From positions 29,296 through 93,295 of the forward strand of contig JAJPHM010000017.1 of the NCBI GenBank assembly GCA_021325295.1: DNA of 64,000 nt, written 5' to 3'. The stretch is from Nitrososphaeraceae archaeon (lineage in GTDB: Archaea > Thermoproteota > Nitrososphaeria > Nitrososphaerales > Nitrososphaeraceae). The translations under genes were made by a program, and so were the position numbers. The notes below the pieces were generated by a model. It was not told the origin of the DNA. It did no database searches and was given only the letters and a program-made list of their open reading frames with translations. Below, piece by piece: positions 26,318 through 35,268 of the stretch. The stretch's first letter is position 1; every line of letters begins with the position of its first letter.

Positions 26318-28279
26318 CTACATCTTTTCAAGAGGTGTGACCCCTATCAGAGCCATCGCGTTTCTAAGTGTCAGGCCAAAAGCCTTTACAAGTGCAAGCC
26401 TTGCCCTCATTATATCTGAATCAGACTCTTTTAGAACGGGAACCTTTTCGTAGAACAGGTTAAACACTGTTGCAAGAGAATAAGCATATCTTGCCACCGA
26501 CTTTGGCGAGAGGGACTTTGCTGCTTCTTCAACTACCATGTCAAGCCTTGCAATTTCCTTTACAAGCGTGACTTCATATTCCGATATGAGCGCTGCGAAC
26601 TGTTCTTCCATGCCAAATGAAGGATTGTAGACTGCAGGGTTTGCCGATTTTTCCAATATTCGCTGCGACCTGGCATAGGCATACTGCAGGTATGGCCCCG
26701 TGTCGCCTTCAAGGCTCAGGGACTCCTTTATGTCAAAGGTGATTATCTTGTCAAGGTCCTGCCTTACCATGTTGTATCTGATAGCCGAGATTGCAATCTC
26801 TTCAGCTGTTCTTTGCACATGCTCGTCCGGCCACGAAGGATTCCTTGTCTTGACTTCCTCGTGTGCCTTTGAGCGGAGGTTATCCATGATATAGTCGGCA
26901 TTGACAAAAAGGCCCTTTCTTCCAGACATGTGCATAAACTGCTTATCGCCTATATCCATGCCCAAGCTCTTGGCAGTTTCGGAGCTGAGTGTAACAGCCT
27001 CGTATCCTAGGTGGTAATAGCGGTGATTTTGGTTTTGATTTTGATTGTGGCTACCTCCGGTCAGCTGCGAAAGAACCCAAGATATTATCTTCTGCAGTCT
27101 TGCCTGTCTGGAGTCGATTATTGTAATTACCTGCTCTCCTGAGTTGAAATTGGGGTTGCCTTGGATGCTGTCATCTGCCTTCTTGTCCAGTGTAGTTGCC
27201 CACAAAGTTGAGCCATCCCACTGCACAGTAAACCTGAAATATGAAAATGGATCCTCTACCAAACCGAGCTTCCAAGCTGCATAGGGGATGTCCTTTGCCA
27301 TGTAGGTTGCGGTGCCGTCACTTCTGACAAGCACTTTGTCGTCTTCCCCTCCCTCGTGTGCCTTTATCACCCAGCACCCTCTGTTCTTGCCTTCTGTTTC
27401 AAAGACTGCCAGACCGCTTTTCTTGAGTAGCTCAAATGATCTTGCCCACATTTGAGAGACTACTATCTGCGATTCAAAATTCAAAAGGTCATAGCGCACT
27501 TTCATTCTCCAGCATGTTATGAGCTGCTCTTCCAGTATCCTGCGCGTAATCTCTGAAGCAAAGGCTGCCAGTTCAGACTTTCCTTCCTCTATATTCTGCA
27601 GAACCAGCTTGCGCTTTTCTGCAAGCAAGGGATTGGATTCATAGATGTCGTTTATCTTTACGTAAAGCTCGCCACAATACTGGTCAAATTTCACTCCATC
27701 TGGTGGTTTGGCAGCAAACCCGGCGAATTTGAGTGCCACGACAATGTCTGCTACCTGCAAGCCAGAGTCGTCTACATAATTTAGAACTGTAACATGGTGG
27801 TTTGTAGCCTTCATTATCCGATGTAGGGTATCTCCCAGTATGGCGTTGCGCATATGACCAACATGCAGCGCCTTGTTTGGGTTTACGCTTGTATGTTCAA
27901 TTATCGTATGCAGGCCCTTGCCGACGTCAGGGTAACCGTAGCGTGGATTTTGCAAGGCCTCACGAAGAGTGTTTGACGCTAGCCGCTGATAATTTACTCT
28001 GAAATTGATATATCCGGCCTGGTGGGGCTCGACTGACAATATTAGCGATTCGGGGTGAGCCTCAAGGTAGGGCTTTAGATGTATATTGATGATCTGGGTA
28101 GCTATCTCAAACGGGCGCCTTCTCAACTGCTTGGCGAGCTGGAATGCAATATTGCAGCTCAGGTCTCCAAACTCCTTTGGTGGCTCTGAAATGCTAAAGT
28201 CAGGTACCTGGCATCCCATTGAAGATACCGCGTCGGCGATTACCCTGCGGGTCTCGTTTACTAAAAGGCGGAATGTCAT
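26318..28279 (-). CDS. argS: Arginyl-tRNA synthetase
   Basis: The 653-residue class I synthetase attaches arginine to tRNA-Arg. The HIGH motif is NPNKALHVGHMRN (around residue 137), with the N-terminal additional domain (Add-1) before it and a DALR anticodon-binding domain in the last ~150 residues (LEGDTGPYLQYAYAR, then EKVPVLKESD). The usual KMSKS position has MHMSGRKGLFV, the variant normal for ArgRS. An Asn/Gln repeat (NQNQNQNH) interrupts the sequence near residue 415. Its ATG overlaps the stop of the HAD phosphatase gene (ATGA), so both are translated from one mRNA. Confidence 0.97.
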   Translation of the reverse strand: MTFRLLVNETRRVIADAVSSMGCQVPDFSISEPPKEFGDLSCNIAFQLAKQLRRRPFEIATQIINIHLKPYLEAHPESLILSVEPHQAGYINFRVNYQRLASNTLREALQNPRYGYPDVGKGLHTIIEHTSVNPNKALHVGHMRNAILGDTLHRIMKATNHHVTVLNYVDDSGLQVADIVVALKFAGFAAKPPDGVKFDQYCGELYVKINDIYESNPLLAEKRKLVLQNIEEGKSELAAFASEITRRILEEQLITCWRMKVRYDLLNFESQIVVSQMWARSFELLKKSGLAVFETEGKNRGCWVIKAHEGGEDDKVLVRSDGTATYMAKDIPYAAWKLGLVEDPFSYFRFTVQWDGSTLWATTLDKKADDSIQGNPNFNSGEQVITIIDSRQARLQKIISWVLSQLTGGSHNQNQNQNHRYYHLGYEAVTLSSETAKSLGMDIGDKQFMHMSGRKGLFVNADYIMDNLRSKAHEEVKTRNPSWPDEHVQRTAEEIAISAIRYNMVRQDLDKIITFDIKESLSLEGDTGPYLQYAYARSQRILEKSANPAVYNPSFGMEEQFAALISEYEVTLVKEIARLDMVVEEAAKSLSPKSVARYAYSLATVFNLFYEKVPVLKESDSDIMRARLALVKAFGLTLRNAMALIGVTPLEKM

Positions 28280-29106
28280 CGGTCTGTTTTTGCAACTCCT
28301 TGCTCTTGCCCTTGCCTGTCCTCCGCGGCTCTTTTGCCACTTTCCGCATCTTCATATCCGGCGTCTTTTCTCTCTCCCTTTCCTTTCTGTTGTTGTCTTA
28401 TATCGTGTAACCCAAGAAAGTTAAATGCCACAAAGTCAATTGCTTCTGACAGGCCGTCACCCTCCCTGCCTGCAACGACATGTTCGGCCCTGGCCTTGAC
28501 GTTATCCTCGGCGTGACCCAGCGCTATGCTGTATCCGCACAAGTCGTACATCGGGATATCAGTCTCGCTGTCTCCTATAGCCACCACCTGCTCGGGATCT
28601 ACTTTAAGCATCTTTAGAGCCTCAACCAAACCCGATGCTTTGTTGATTCCTTTTTCATTGATATGAAAAGCATATTTGCTATCGCTTAGGTACAGGTCAG
28701 AGCAAGGACCCTGATCAAGGATTCTCTGCCCTTCTTGAATGTCAAAGGTTCTGAGCAGAACTACCTCTGTCATCCTTGGAAAGACTGGTTTTTCCTGCAC
28801 GGCCTTTATGCTTTTTTTCAAGAATTCATAACCTCTGATACAATTCTCCCTGTTTGCCAAGAGCTTATGCTGTTGAGGGGCCACAGTAATAGCGCCCCCA
28901 TTTTCCCCGATTGCAATTTTGGTGGTTCCACCAAACATTGCAAGGACATATGCTTCAATTGAAGACCGTCCTGTGACATAAATGACATTATAGCCAAGCT
29001 TTTCAATATAGCGCAACTTTGCAAGCGACTTGAGGTGTATAGTCCCTCCGCCATTTTCTGTCAGCGTGCCGTCAATGTCTACTGCAAAAACCTTGATTGA
29101 GGCCAA
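28276..29106 (-). CDS. HAD-superfamily phosphatase (archaeal phosphoglycolate phosphatase / SPP-like)
   Basis: The 276-residue enzyme has the HAD motifs in order: FAVDIDGTLT (nucleophile Asp), VTGRSS, a lysine region (INKASGLVEALKML) and the acidic motif VAIGDSETDIPMYDL. The C2 cap between motifs II and III is of the Cof/SPP type used by archaeal phosphoglycolate phosphatases. The C-terminus has a long charged, Lys/Glu/Gln-rich tail of about 50 residues (KGERKDAGYEDAESGKRAAE) that is not part of the fold. The gene overlaps argS by 4 bp. Confidence 0.88.
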   Translation of the reverse strand: MASIKVFAVDIDGTLTENGGGTIHLKSLAKLRYIEKLGYNVIYVTGRSSIEAYVLAMFGGTTKIAIGENGGAITVAPQQHKLLANRENCIRGYEFLKKSIKAVQEKPVFPRMTEVVLLRTFDIQEGQRILDQGPCSDLYLSDSKYAFHINEKGINKASGLVEALKMLKVDPEQVVAIGDSETDIPMYDLCGYSIALGHAEDNVKARAEHVVAGREGDGLSEAIDFVAFNFLGLHDIRQQQKGKGERKDAGYEDAESGKRAAEDRQGQEQGVAKTDR

Positions 29107-29351
29107 ATTGTCAAGTATGCGGAGAATGAATTTCGGATATTATAAGTGTAGTTACCATGTACTTACTGCTGGCCTGTCTTCAGCCAGTTTGCCCCGCCAA
29201 GTTTGCCAAGAATTTCAGTCTTTACAAAATCTCCACGAGGCAGTTGCAATATGCAGATAATATTACAAAGGACGGCAAGGCCTGTTTGCTTTCTTGTTCT
29301 TTATCTATCTATTTATTTATTTTATTTTGGTTAATCTTTCTTTCACTATAT

Positions 29352-29942
29352 CTATTCAGGGATATCCAGAGCTACTGATTCTTTGAGCATCTCTGCAAAT
29401 TCTGCCATGTCTTGTTTTGTGATGGCAAGATTTGGTGAAACTGCAGGTACTGGTATCTTTGACGCTGGACGCACAGATGGCTGTCTTTGGTCTTTAGGAA
29501 TCTGCACTAGTGACTTCTCTTTCTCTGTTTTCTGTTTTGGTTGCGCCTTCATCCTTTTATCCGTCAATGATTTCTGTTTTTTGATGCTGGCCTTTACTTT
29601 GAATCCAAAATGGCCTCTATCGCTCCATTTTTCGATCTCGACAAGGTCACCTACGCCTGCAAGCCTGTCGCCCTCACTAGTTACGACAGTAAAGTCTTGT
29701 CTGTCTCCTTTCCTCATGGTCGATAGCACCTCATAGAAATGCTGCCAATCAAGTGGATTTGTGACTAGAGCCTCTATAGTAAGCACATCCCCTACAGTCA
29801 CTTCGGTAATATAACTAGACAAAATCTCTAGCTGACCTAGTTTCGCGTACACATTCATCATAAATTCTGTCTTGGATATATAACTTGTGGAATTATTTGA
29901 TAGAACGCGAAAAGCTCCCACATCAGCATATTGAATGTTCAT
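29352..29942 (-). CDS. Hypothetical protein, 196 residues
   Basis: The frame is open to 30008, but the ATG at 29942 (MNIQYADVGAFRVLSNNS) is preferred because a TATA-like AATATAATTA lies about 20 bp upstream. The protein has a folded beta-rich first half (VGDVLTIEALVTNPLDWQHF, GDLVEIEKWSDRGHFGFKV) and a Lys/Pro-rich linker (residues ~120-170) ending in a short helix (DMAEFAEMLKESVALD). No family recognised. It is the first gene downstream of tRNA-Arg in the opposite direction. Confidence 0.6.
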   Translation of the reverse strand: MNIQYADVGAFRVLSNNSTSYISKTEFMMNVYAKLGQLEILSSYITEVTVGDVLTIEALVTNPLDWQHFYEVLSTMRKGDRQDFTVVTSEGDRLAGVGDLVEIEKWSDRGHFGFKVKASIKKQKSLTDKRMKAQPKQKTEKEKSLVQIPKDQRQPSVRPASKIPVPAVSPNLAITKQDMAEFAEMLKESVALDIPE

Positions 29943-30009
29943 GATGTTACAAAAAACCTTAATTATATTTGTGAAATTTGTATTGCCTTCTTGTTCTTGA
30001 TGCCTCATT

Positions 30010-30018
30010 AATTATATA
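30010..30018 (+). promoter_or_regulatory. TATA box of tRNA-Arg
   Basis: AATTATATA is centred about 30 bases before the first base of the tRNA gene (30044), as for archaeal tRNA promoters. Confidence 0.5.
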
Positions 30019-30043
30019 GGGAGAGCAAATGGTCAAAGTATGC

Positions 30044-30142
30044 GGGCCCGTCGCCCAGTCAGGACAGGGTGCTGATTCCCGTTTGAAGAGAAGCACAGGC
30101 CTCCGGAGCCAGTTGTCGTGGGATCGAAGCCCACCGGGCCCG
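30044..30142 (+). tRNA. tRNA-Arg(CCG) with a non-canonical intron
   Basis: Hand folding gives acceptor GGGCCCG paired with CGGGCCC and discriminator G, D-stem GCCC/GGGT with GG in the loop, and T-stem GTGGG/CCCAC. The anticodon stem CTGGC/GCCAG with loop CTCCGGA (anticodon CCG at 30103-30105) forms only after removal of 24 bases (about 30075-30098, starting ATTCCCG). The intron therefore splits the anticodon stem between positions 29 and 30, not at the canonical 37/38 site. The mature tRNA is 75 nt. CCA is not encoded. Splicing at such sites in archaea needs the broad-specificity splicing endonuclease. The exact cut may shift by one base. Confidence 0.85.
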
Positions 30143-30275
30143 CTATTAATCAGCTAAGACGGGTCGGGCTCAAAGAATAATACAATATCAGGCAATTCGA
30201 GCAAGCAAGATATGTTGCAACAAAGAAAGCCAGAGTTTTTTTATCTCCAAAACTAGTGCAGCGTGCTTGATGAAC

Positions 30276-30842
30276 CTAGCTAAAGAGCAATGCATGTAAC
30301 TGCTTTAGTATCCTTGCTGTAGCGCCCCAAATTACGTCATCTTTATACGTAAACTTGTAAACGTCAGAATGTGAGGCATCATAATGCTCCATATCCGGCT
30401 CTATGCTTGCCAGTCCTTCCACAAGGGGCAGGTCTATCACTCTTTCTACTTCTGATGTCAATGCCTTTGGCTCTGGAATGCTATCCTGCACAGTGACAAA
30501 GGGCAGGATTCTAAAATTAGATGTCAGCGTCCTCACAGGCGCAAGGCTCCCCAAAACCTGTTCTGGTCGCAGAGCGATTCCTATCTCTTCGCGGGTTTCC
30601 CTCAGCGCAGTATCAAGCAATGTAGAGTCACCTCTGGCGTATTTTCCGCCGGGAAAAGATATCTGCCCTCCGTGCGAACTCAGACTTGAGCTTCTCTTTG
30701 TCAAGATCATGTATGGGAGCTTGTTATGATAATGTATTATCACAAGCACAGCAGCCGGAATATTATCAGTTGCGTGGTCGGCGATGCTACCTCCGGTAGC
30801 CAGAGCTGGCTTTAAGCGTGAGATGACAAAGTCCTTGTGCAA
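30276..30842 (-). CDS. Nudix hydrolase, CoA pyrophosphatase type
   Basis: The 188-residue protein has the Nudix box ending RETREEIGI and, directly before it, the UPF0035/NuCoA motif LTKRSSSLSSHGGQISFPGG that marks coenzyme A diphosphatases. These enzymes cleave CoA and its oxidised or acylated forms to phosphopantetheine and 3',5'-ADP. The first glutamate of the Nudix box (GX5E) reads as Asp (GKYARGD). The start is a TTG at 30842. The gene stands alone. Confidence 0.88.
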   Translation of the reverse strand: MHKDFVISRLKPALATGGSIADHATDNIPAAVLVIIHYHNKLPYMILTKRSSSLSSHGGQISFPGGKYARGDSTLLDTALRETREEIGIALRPEQVLGSLAPVRTLTSNFRILPFVTVQDSIPEPKALTSEVERVIDLPLVEGLASIEPDMEHYDASHSDVYKFTYKDDVIWGATARILKQLHALLFS

Positions 30843-31128
30843 TCATCTTTCAACGACCAAAAGCGCAAGATTAAGTTTTGTCTGGCACAATTGCTTCGTA
30901 TCTCCCGCCAAGTCTGTACATCATGGCATCGCAAGTCTGATTGAACAAAATTCGCTAGTTGCAGCGAGATGGCACATAATGCCTAACCGTTACAATCAAT
31001 GCTACTCTCCAGTCAAGTTAAATGGCATCCGTCCAGTATGGCAGTAGTTTCTGTGCAGACGGATTAAGTTAAATCAATTCTATCCAATTTATATCGGACA
31101 GATACAAGACGTTATTTGCTAGTATGAT

Positions 31129-32028
31129 TTGATTTCGATAAACCCATTACAGGTTATGCTCTGGACGTTCAGGCGAAGCGAGCGCGACGTGGTTAATCTG
31201 TACAATTCTCTCTCCCCGGTTATGCAGCTTGCTACATGTGGAAATATGCTGAACTTTGGCTACTGGGACGATAGCACAGCAGATCCGCTAACTGCACAGC
31301 GCAATCTGTGCCTTCTAGTTGACAATGTCGCAGAGCTTGATTCTGCAGCAAGGCTAATAGATATTGGCAGCGGTCTTGGCGGACCTGCGGATTTATGGAA
31401 ATCAATCCACCACCGTCTTGACATTGTCTGCATAAATATTAATTTCAGCCAATTGCAAGATGCAGCAAGGCAGATCGCGGTAGAGAACCCGGAAGCAAAT
31501 AGCATAGTCCTTTCACTTCCACGCAAAGACCATACCATATCGCCGGTGAACGCTACCTGCACAGCATTGCCATTATCCGATGGTTCTGCTGATCGGATAA
31601 TTGCCTTGGAGTCTGCGCAGCATTTCAAGCCGCTTGGCCAGTTTCTTCGCGAATGCAAAAGAGTTCTTGCTCCAGGCGGCATAATGGTGCTGGCAGTTCC
31701 TGTATTAAGAAAGCGATACAGTCTCGGCGCAGGCCCCAAGCTTGGAATCCTCTCGATTACTTGGTCTTCAGAGCACTATCCAGAAGACAAGCTGAAATCA
31801 GCTATAGTTGAAAATGGTTTCAAGATCGACAGGATGACGCGCATCGGTCACCTTGTATATGAACCCCTAGCAAACTATTACATGCAGAATAGAGCCGTGC
31901 TGAAGCAGAAAATACAGGCAATGTATCCGCCAATTGTTGAGGATATTCTCTGCAGATCTATTGCAAAGATGCGCAGTGTTTCTGAGAGCGAGATTATTGA
32001 CTATGTTGTTATCAAGGCTTCATCCTAG
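31129..32028 (+). CDS. SAM-dependent methyltransferase (small-molecule/lipid type)
   Basis: The 299-residue protein has a class I methyltransferase fold: motif I LIDIGSGLGGP, an IVCININFSQLQDA strand that binds the SAM ribose, and LALPDGS-like acidic region (LPLSDGSADRIIALESAQHF) followed by EXXRVLAPGG. The sequence around ESAQHF resembles methyltransferases acting on sterols, macrolides or fatty acids rather than on protein or nucleic acid. The TTG at 31129 is the earliest start; the ATG at 31156 is an alternative. Substrate not known. Confidence 0.8.
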   Translation: MISINPLQVMLWTFRRSERDVVNLYNSLSPVMQLATCGNMLNFGYWDDSTADPLTAQRNLCLLVDNVAELDSAARLIDIGSGLGGPADLWKSIHHRLDIVCININFSQLQDAARQIAVENPEANSIVLSLPRKDHTISPVNATCTALPLSDGSADRIIALESAQHFKPLGQFLRECKRVLAPGGIMVLAVPVLRKRYSLGAGPKLGILSITWSSEHYPEDKLKSAIVENGFKIDRMTRIGHLVYEPLANYYMQNRAVLKQKIQAMYPPIVEDILCRSIAKMRSVSESEIIDYVVIKASS

Positions 32029-32125
32029 CCCAGCTGATCTGAGCTTTAGATGCGGTGCCAGTATTGCAGCTCTTCTCCATCTTCTCCGTTATTTACCTGA
32101 CCTTTTCTTTTTCTTTCTGGCTGGG

Positions 32126-32827
32126 CTATGCGGCAGAAGCACCGGCATACTCAGACCAGGTCTGCTGGTAACCATAACCAAAGCTCTTTACATCAGCTAG
32201 AAATGTCCATTTATCCTTGACACTGCAAGTCTTGGCAGCCCTGTACAGAGCCCTCATCAGCTTGTTCTTGTTTCTTGCAAATGATGCAGGGACATGCATG
32301 GCCACCATAAAGCCTCGGGTTGCAAACATTTTCCTCCACTCATCAGGGTATGCAAATTGCGCTGGCGTAAAGTCAAGCGGAAGCAGCTCATGTGGTGCCC
32401 TCTTGTACGGATCCTTGTTCTTCCATAGATAACCTGCGTATCCCGGGCTAGCCTCGTAATGTCCTGTCTTTGGCTTGATCAGATTCTGAAGGATTGATGG
32501 GTCGTGGCTTCTTCCAACAACCACAAATGTAGTTCCCCCATATCTTTTCGCATCAGCAAGACGTTTCTCGACCTTTCGTTTTGAAACGCCCTTTTTATTA
32601 AAAAAGCCTGCTACGTGGATCTGGATTATAGTAGTATCTGGCTTGTACCCAAAGAGCTGAAGGTACTCCAGAATTTCACTTCTTCTGTCTTGCGGAAGTT
32701 CTGACGAGATTATCTGCTGCGCATCAGGTGCAATTGTCGAGGCAGCCTGATTGTCAGCCCTTTTTGTCCTAGGCTTTGAACTTGAACCAAGACCAAGCTG
32801 GGAATTCGAATCTGACTGTTCTGACAC
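32126..32827 (-). CDS. Hypothetical protein, 233 residues
   Basis: A Ser/Gln-rich N-terminal ~45 residues precedes a folded domain with aromatic- and lysine-rich stretches (GYKPDTTIIQIHVAGFFNKK, VEKRLADAKRYGGTTFVVVG, KRAPHELLPLDFTPAQFAYP). It has no membrane segment and no known motif. The protein-like sequence and the absence of competing frames support it as real. It may be lineage-specific to thaumarchaea. Confidence 0.65.
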   Translation of the reverse strand: MSEQSDSNSQLGLGSSSKPRTKRADNQAASTIAPDAQQIISSELPQDRRSEILEYLQLFGYKPDTTIIQIHVAGFFNKKGVSKRKVEKRLADAKRYGGTTFVVVGRSHDPSILQNLIKPKTGHYEASPGYAGYLWKNKDPYKRAPHELLPLDFTPAQFAYPDEWRKMFATRGFMVAMHVPASFARNKNKLMRALYRAAKTCSVKDKWTFLADVKSFGYGYQQTWSEYAGASAA

Positions 32828-32906
32828 TACTCCTTGGTGGAAGATATTCTATAATTGAATTTGCAACTTTTTTTGCCTTGCTTGCTCCATTCCCCTTTAT
32901 TTTATC

Positions 32907-33341
32907 TCAAGGCCGCAGTCTACTTTTTTCCTTCAGAAACTTGGCAGAGTTCTTTCTTACAAGCGGTATGATCTTGTCCATTATTATCGGGTGGACGTTG
33001 CCAGTCTTGATATCAAATGACAGCAAAAGCACATACCAGAGCCGGCTGTTTTCGTCGGCAATTGGGACAGTCGCCCGGATAAGCCTGACGTAGTGAGAAG
33101 TGGCATAGTGAATCTTGCCTAGCAGATATTCCCATCGCAGGCGTGTATACTGCCGCGTTGCAGCTGTTATTGCATACTGAGCCCTCTCCTCCGGCCCCAA
33201 AATTGGCTTTAGGCCTTTCCGCATTGAAGTGGCAAGCAGCTTGCCATCCTCGTCTGCGATGGCTGCAAGTCTGATGGATGGATCAAGTGCAATTACCTTG
33301 TCGCAAAAGTCTTGGAAGAACCTGTTCACAGGATAGGTCAA
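32907..33341 (-). CDS. DUF6659-like / roadblock-type small protein
   Basis: The 144-residue protein reads NRFFQDFCDKVIALDPSIRL, AAIADEDGKLLATSMRKGLKP and LVRATVPIADENSRLWYVLLLSF-like strands (VRLIRATVPIADE), with a PAS/roadblock-like order of helix, strands and long central helix. It resembles the thaumarchaeal DUF6659 group, known only as hypothetical sensors. It is transcribed alone on the minus strand just upstream of the ribosomal L1 gene on the other strand. Confidence 0.65.
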   Translation of the reverse strand: MTYPVNRFFQDFCDKVIALDPSIRLAAIADEDGKLLATSMRKGLKPILGPEERAQYAITAATRQYTRLRWEYLLGKIHYATSHYVRLIRATVPIADENSRLWYVLLLSFDIKTGNVHPIIMDKIIPLVRKNSAKFLKEKSRLRP

Positions 33342-33447
33342 AAAGAGGTGTTATATTACGTTACCTTACCACGGAGCAGGGAGTCAATCAACCCCAACGA
33401 TTTTAAATGGCTTGCTGCGGATTGACCAATTGTAGTGTAGCATAGTC

Positions 33448-34119
33448 ATGGTTAATGATAGCCAGCTAAAGGAATTGATAAAAAGAGCGAGAGAAGGAGC
33501 AGGCAAGAGGAAATTTACCCAGTCTGCAGAATTGACGCTGGTATTGAAGGATATAGATGTAAAGAAGGGGTTTAACATTAATGAAGTTGTTGTACTTCCA
33601 AACAAGCCAAGCAGGCTGGCGAGCATATGCGTGGTAGCCTCAGGCGATATGGGCACAAGAGCGCGCAAGGCCGAAATCGACAAGGTAGTGGAGCCGTCCG
33701 AGCTTGACAGGCTTGGAACAAACAAGCGCGAGGCACGCAAGGTAGTAAAGAGCCACGATTTTTTCCTGTCAGATACTGCTCAGATGGCCACAGTAGGCCG
33801 CTCTCTGGGCCAATTCCTTGGTCCGCAGGGCAAGATGCCAACTCCTGTTCCATACGGCGCGCCCATAGAGAGCATCGCAGCAAGGCTCAGAGGAGCTGTA
33901 CGGGTGAAAGCAAAGAACCAGCTCAACATTTCTGCAAAAATAGGCAACGAAAAGATGGATGATGCGCAGCTTGCAGAGAACGCCAGTGCAGTTATCGCGG
34001 CGGTGGAGAAAAAGCTGCCACAGGGCGACAAGAACATCAAAAATGCGCTTGTAAAGTTTACAATGGGCAGGGCAGTAAAGCTTACTTCTCTTAAGGAAGA
34101 AGAGAAGGCCAAGAAATAG
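33448..34119 (+). CDS. rplA: Large-subunit ribosomal protein uL1
   Basis: The 223-residue protein has the L1 features KRKFTQSAELTLVLKDIDVKK, the central GPQGKMPTP signature (LGQFLGPQGKMPTPVPYG) and the closing KFTMGRAVKL segment. uL1 forms the mobile L1 stalk near the tRNA exit site and in archaea also binds its own mRNA as a repressor. A TATA-like TTTTAAATG lies 50 bp before the ATG. L10 follows 51 bp downstream on the same strand. The L11 gene, usually before L1, is not here. Confidence 0.96.
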   Translation: MVNDSQLKELIKRAREGAGKRKFTQSAELTLVLKDIDVKKGFNINEVVVLPNKPSRLASICVVASGDMGTRARKAEIDKVVEPSELDRLGTNKREARKVVKSHDFFLSDTAQMATVGRSLGQFLGPQGKMPTPVPYGAPIESIAARLRGAVRVKAKNQLNISAKIGNEKMDDAQLAENASAVIAAVEKKLPQGDKNIKNALVKFTMGRAVKLTSLKEEEKAKK

Positions 34120-34170
34120 ATAGATAAATGGTAGATGTTGTTTTGATTAGGAGGAAAGAATAGAATAGAA

Positions 34171-35055
34171 ATGTCAACTACAGTCCAACACCAGAAAAAA
34201 TATCCAAAAAAGAAGCGACTGATGTACCAAGAGCTGCAGGAGCTGCCTACAAAGTACAATGTCATTGCGCTCTCAAAGATAACCAAAGTGCGTGCTACCC
34301 AGCTTATGGCACTACGTAAAAAGTTCCGCAATGAGATAAAGATAAGAATAATAAAAAATAAAGTTGCAATAAGAGCTTTTGAAAAGGTAAAGGGCGTTGC
34401 AGGGCTAGAGAGCCTGAGCAAAGAGCTCGAAGGACAATGTGCCCTGATGTTTACCAACATTAGCCCATTCAAGCTTAACCTGATATTTGACCAGAACAAG
34501 GTCTTTCTACCAGCCAAGGGCGGAGATGTGGCAACAAAGGAAATAGTAATTCCAGCAGGCAATACAGGCATTACCCCCGGCCCAGTTCTTTCCGAGTTCA
34601 AGGCCGCAAATGTGCCCACAAGGATAGATCAAGGATCAATATGGGTAAGCAAAGATACAGTTGTAGCCAAACCCGGCGACGTCATATCCCAGAACTTGGC
34701 ATCCCTTATGAGCAAGCTTAACATAAAGCCCATAGAGGCAGGGATTGCAGTTAATTTTGCAGTCTCCGAGAGCCTCCTCTTTAGAGAGAAGGATCTCAAG
34801 GTAAACCTCCAAGAATACAAAGAGGAACTTGTCAGGTCATTTCAGCAGGCACTTACTCTGGCTACAGAAGCAGGCTATATAACTGCAGAAACTATAAGGC
34901 CACTCATAGCCAAAGCTCACCAGCAAGCAACTGCTCTTGCGGCAGAATCAGGATACCTGACCGCAGAAACTGCGGGGCTTGTTCTTCCCAGAGCGCAGGC
35001 AAAGGCCCAAGCAGTGGCAAACGAAGTGAAGAAGAAAGGATACACTCCACAGTAG
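34171..35055 (+). CDS. rplJ: Large-subunit ribosomal stalk protein uL10 (P0)
   Basis: The 294-residue protein has the N-terminal rRNA-binding domain (YQELQELPTKYNVIALSKI, MALRKKFRNEIKIRIIKNK), the insertion domain (FLPAKGGDVATKEIVIPAGNTGITPGP) and the C-terminal L12-binding helices, here two similar units (LATEAGYITAETIRPLIAKA and LAAESGYLTAETAGLVLPRA). It ends KKKGYTPQ and lacks the acidic tail with the GLSALFG-like end found in many archaeal P0 proteins. A ribosome binding site AGGAGG lies 15 bp upstream of the ATG. Confidence 0.95.
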   Translation: MSTTVQHQKKYPKKKRLMYQELQELPTKYNVIALSKITKVRATQLMALRKKFRNEIKIRIIKNKVAIRAFEKVKGVAGLESLSKELEGQCALMFTNISPFKLNLIFDQNKVFLPAKGGDVATKEIVIPAGNTGITPGPVLSEFKAANVPTRIDQGSIWVSKDTVVAKPGDVISQNLASLMSKLNIKPIEAGIAVNFAVSESLLFREKDLKVNLQEYKEELVRSFQQALTLATEAGYITAETIRPLIAKAHQQATALAAESGYLTAETAGLVLPRAQAKAQAVANEVKKKGYTPQ

Positions 35056-35268
35056 GCCTTTTTCTTGACCTACTTTTTCAATACAGCTTTGTTTCAATTC
35101 ATTTTTTGACTTTTATTTCGATCATTTTTTCATGTACACGCTTGTATGAAGTGAGAAGATTAAGGAAGCACAATTAATCATAGGTTGCGTAGCAGGCTGG
35201 CTAATTCAGTGGAGAATAGCGGAAGAGAAAAAAAGAAAAGGTGCGGTCAGCTGCTGTTCGTTCTGCGG

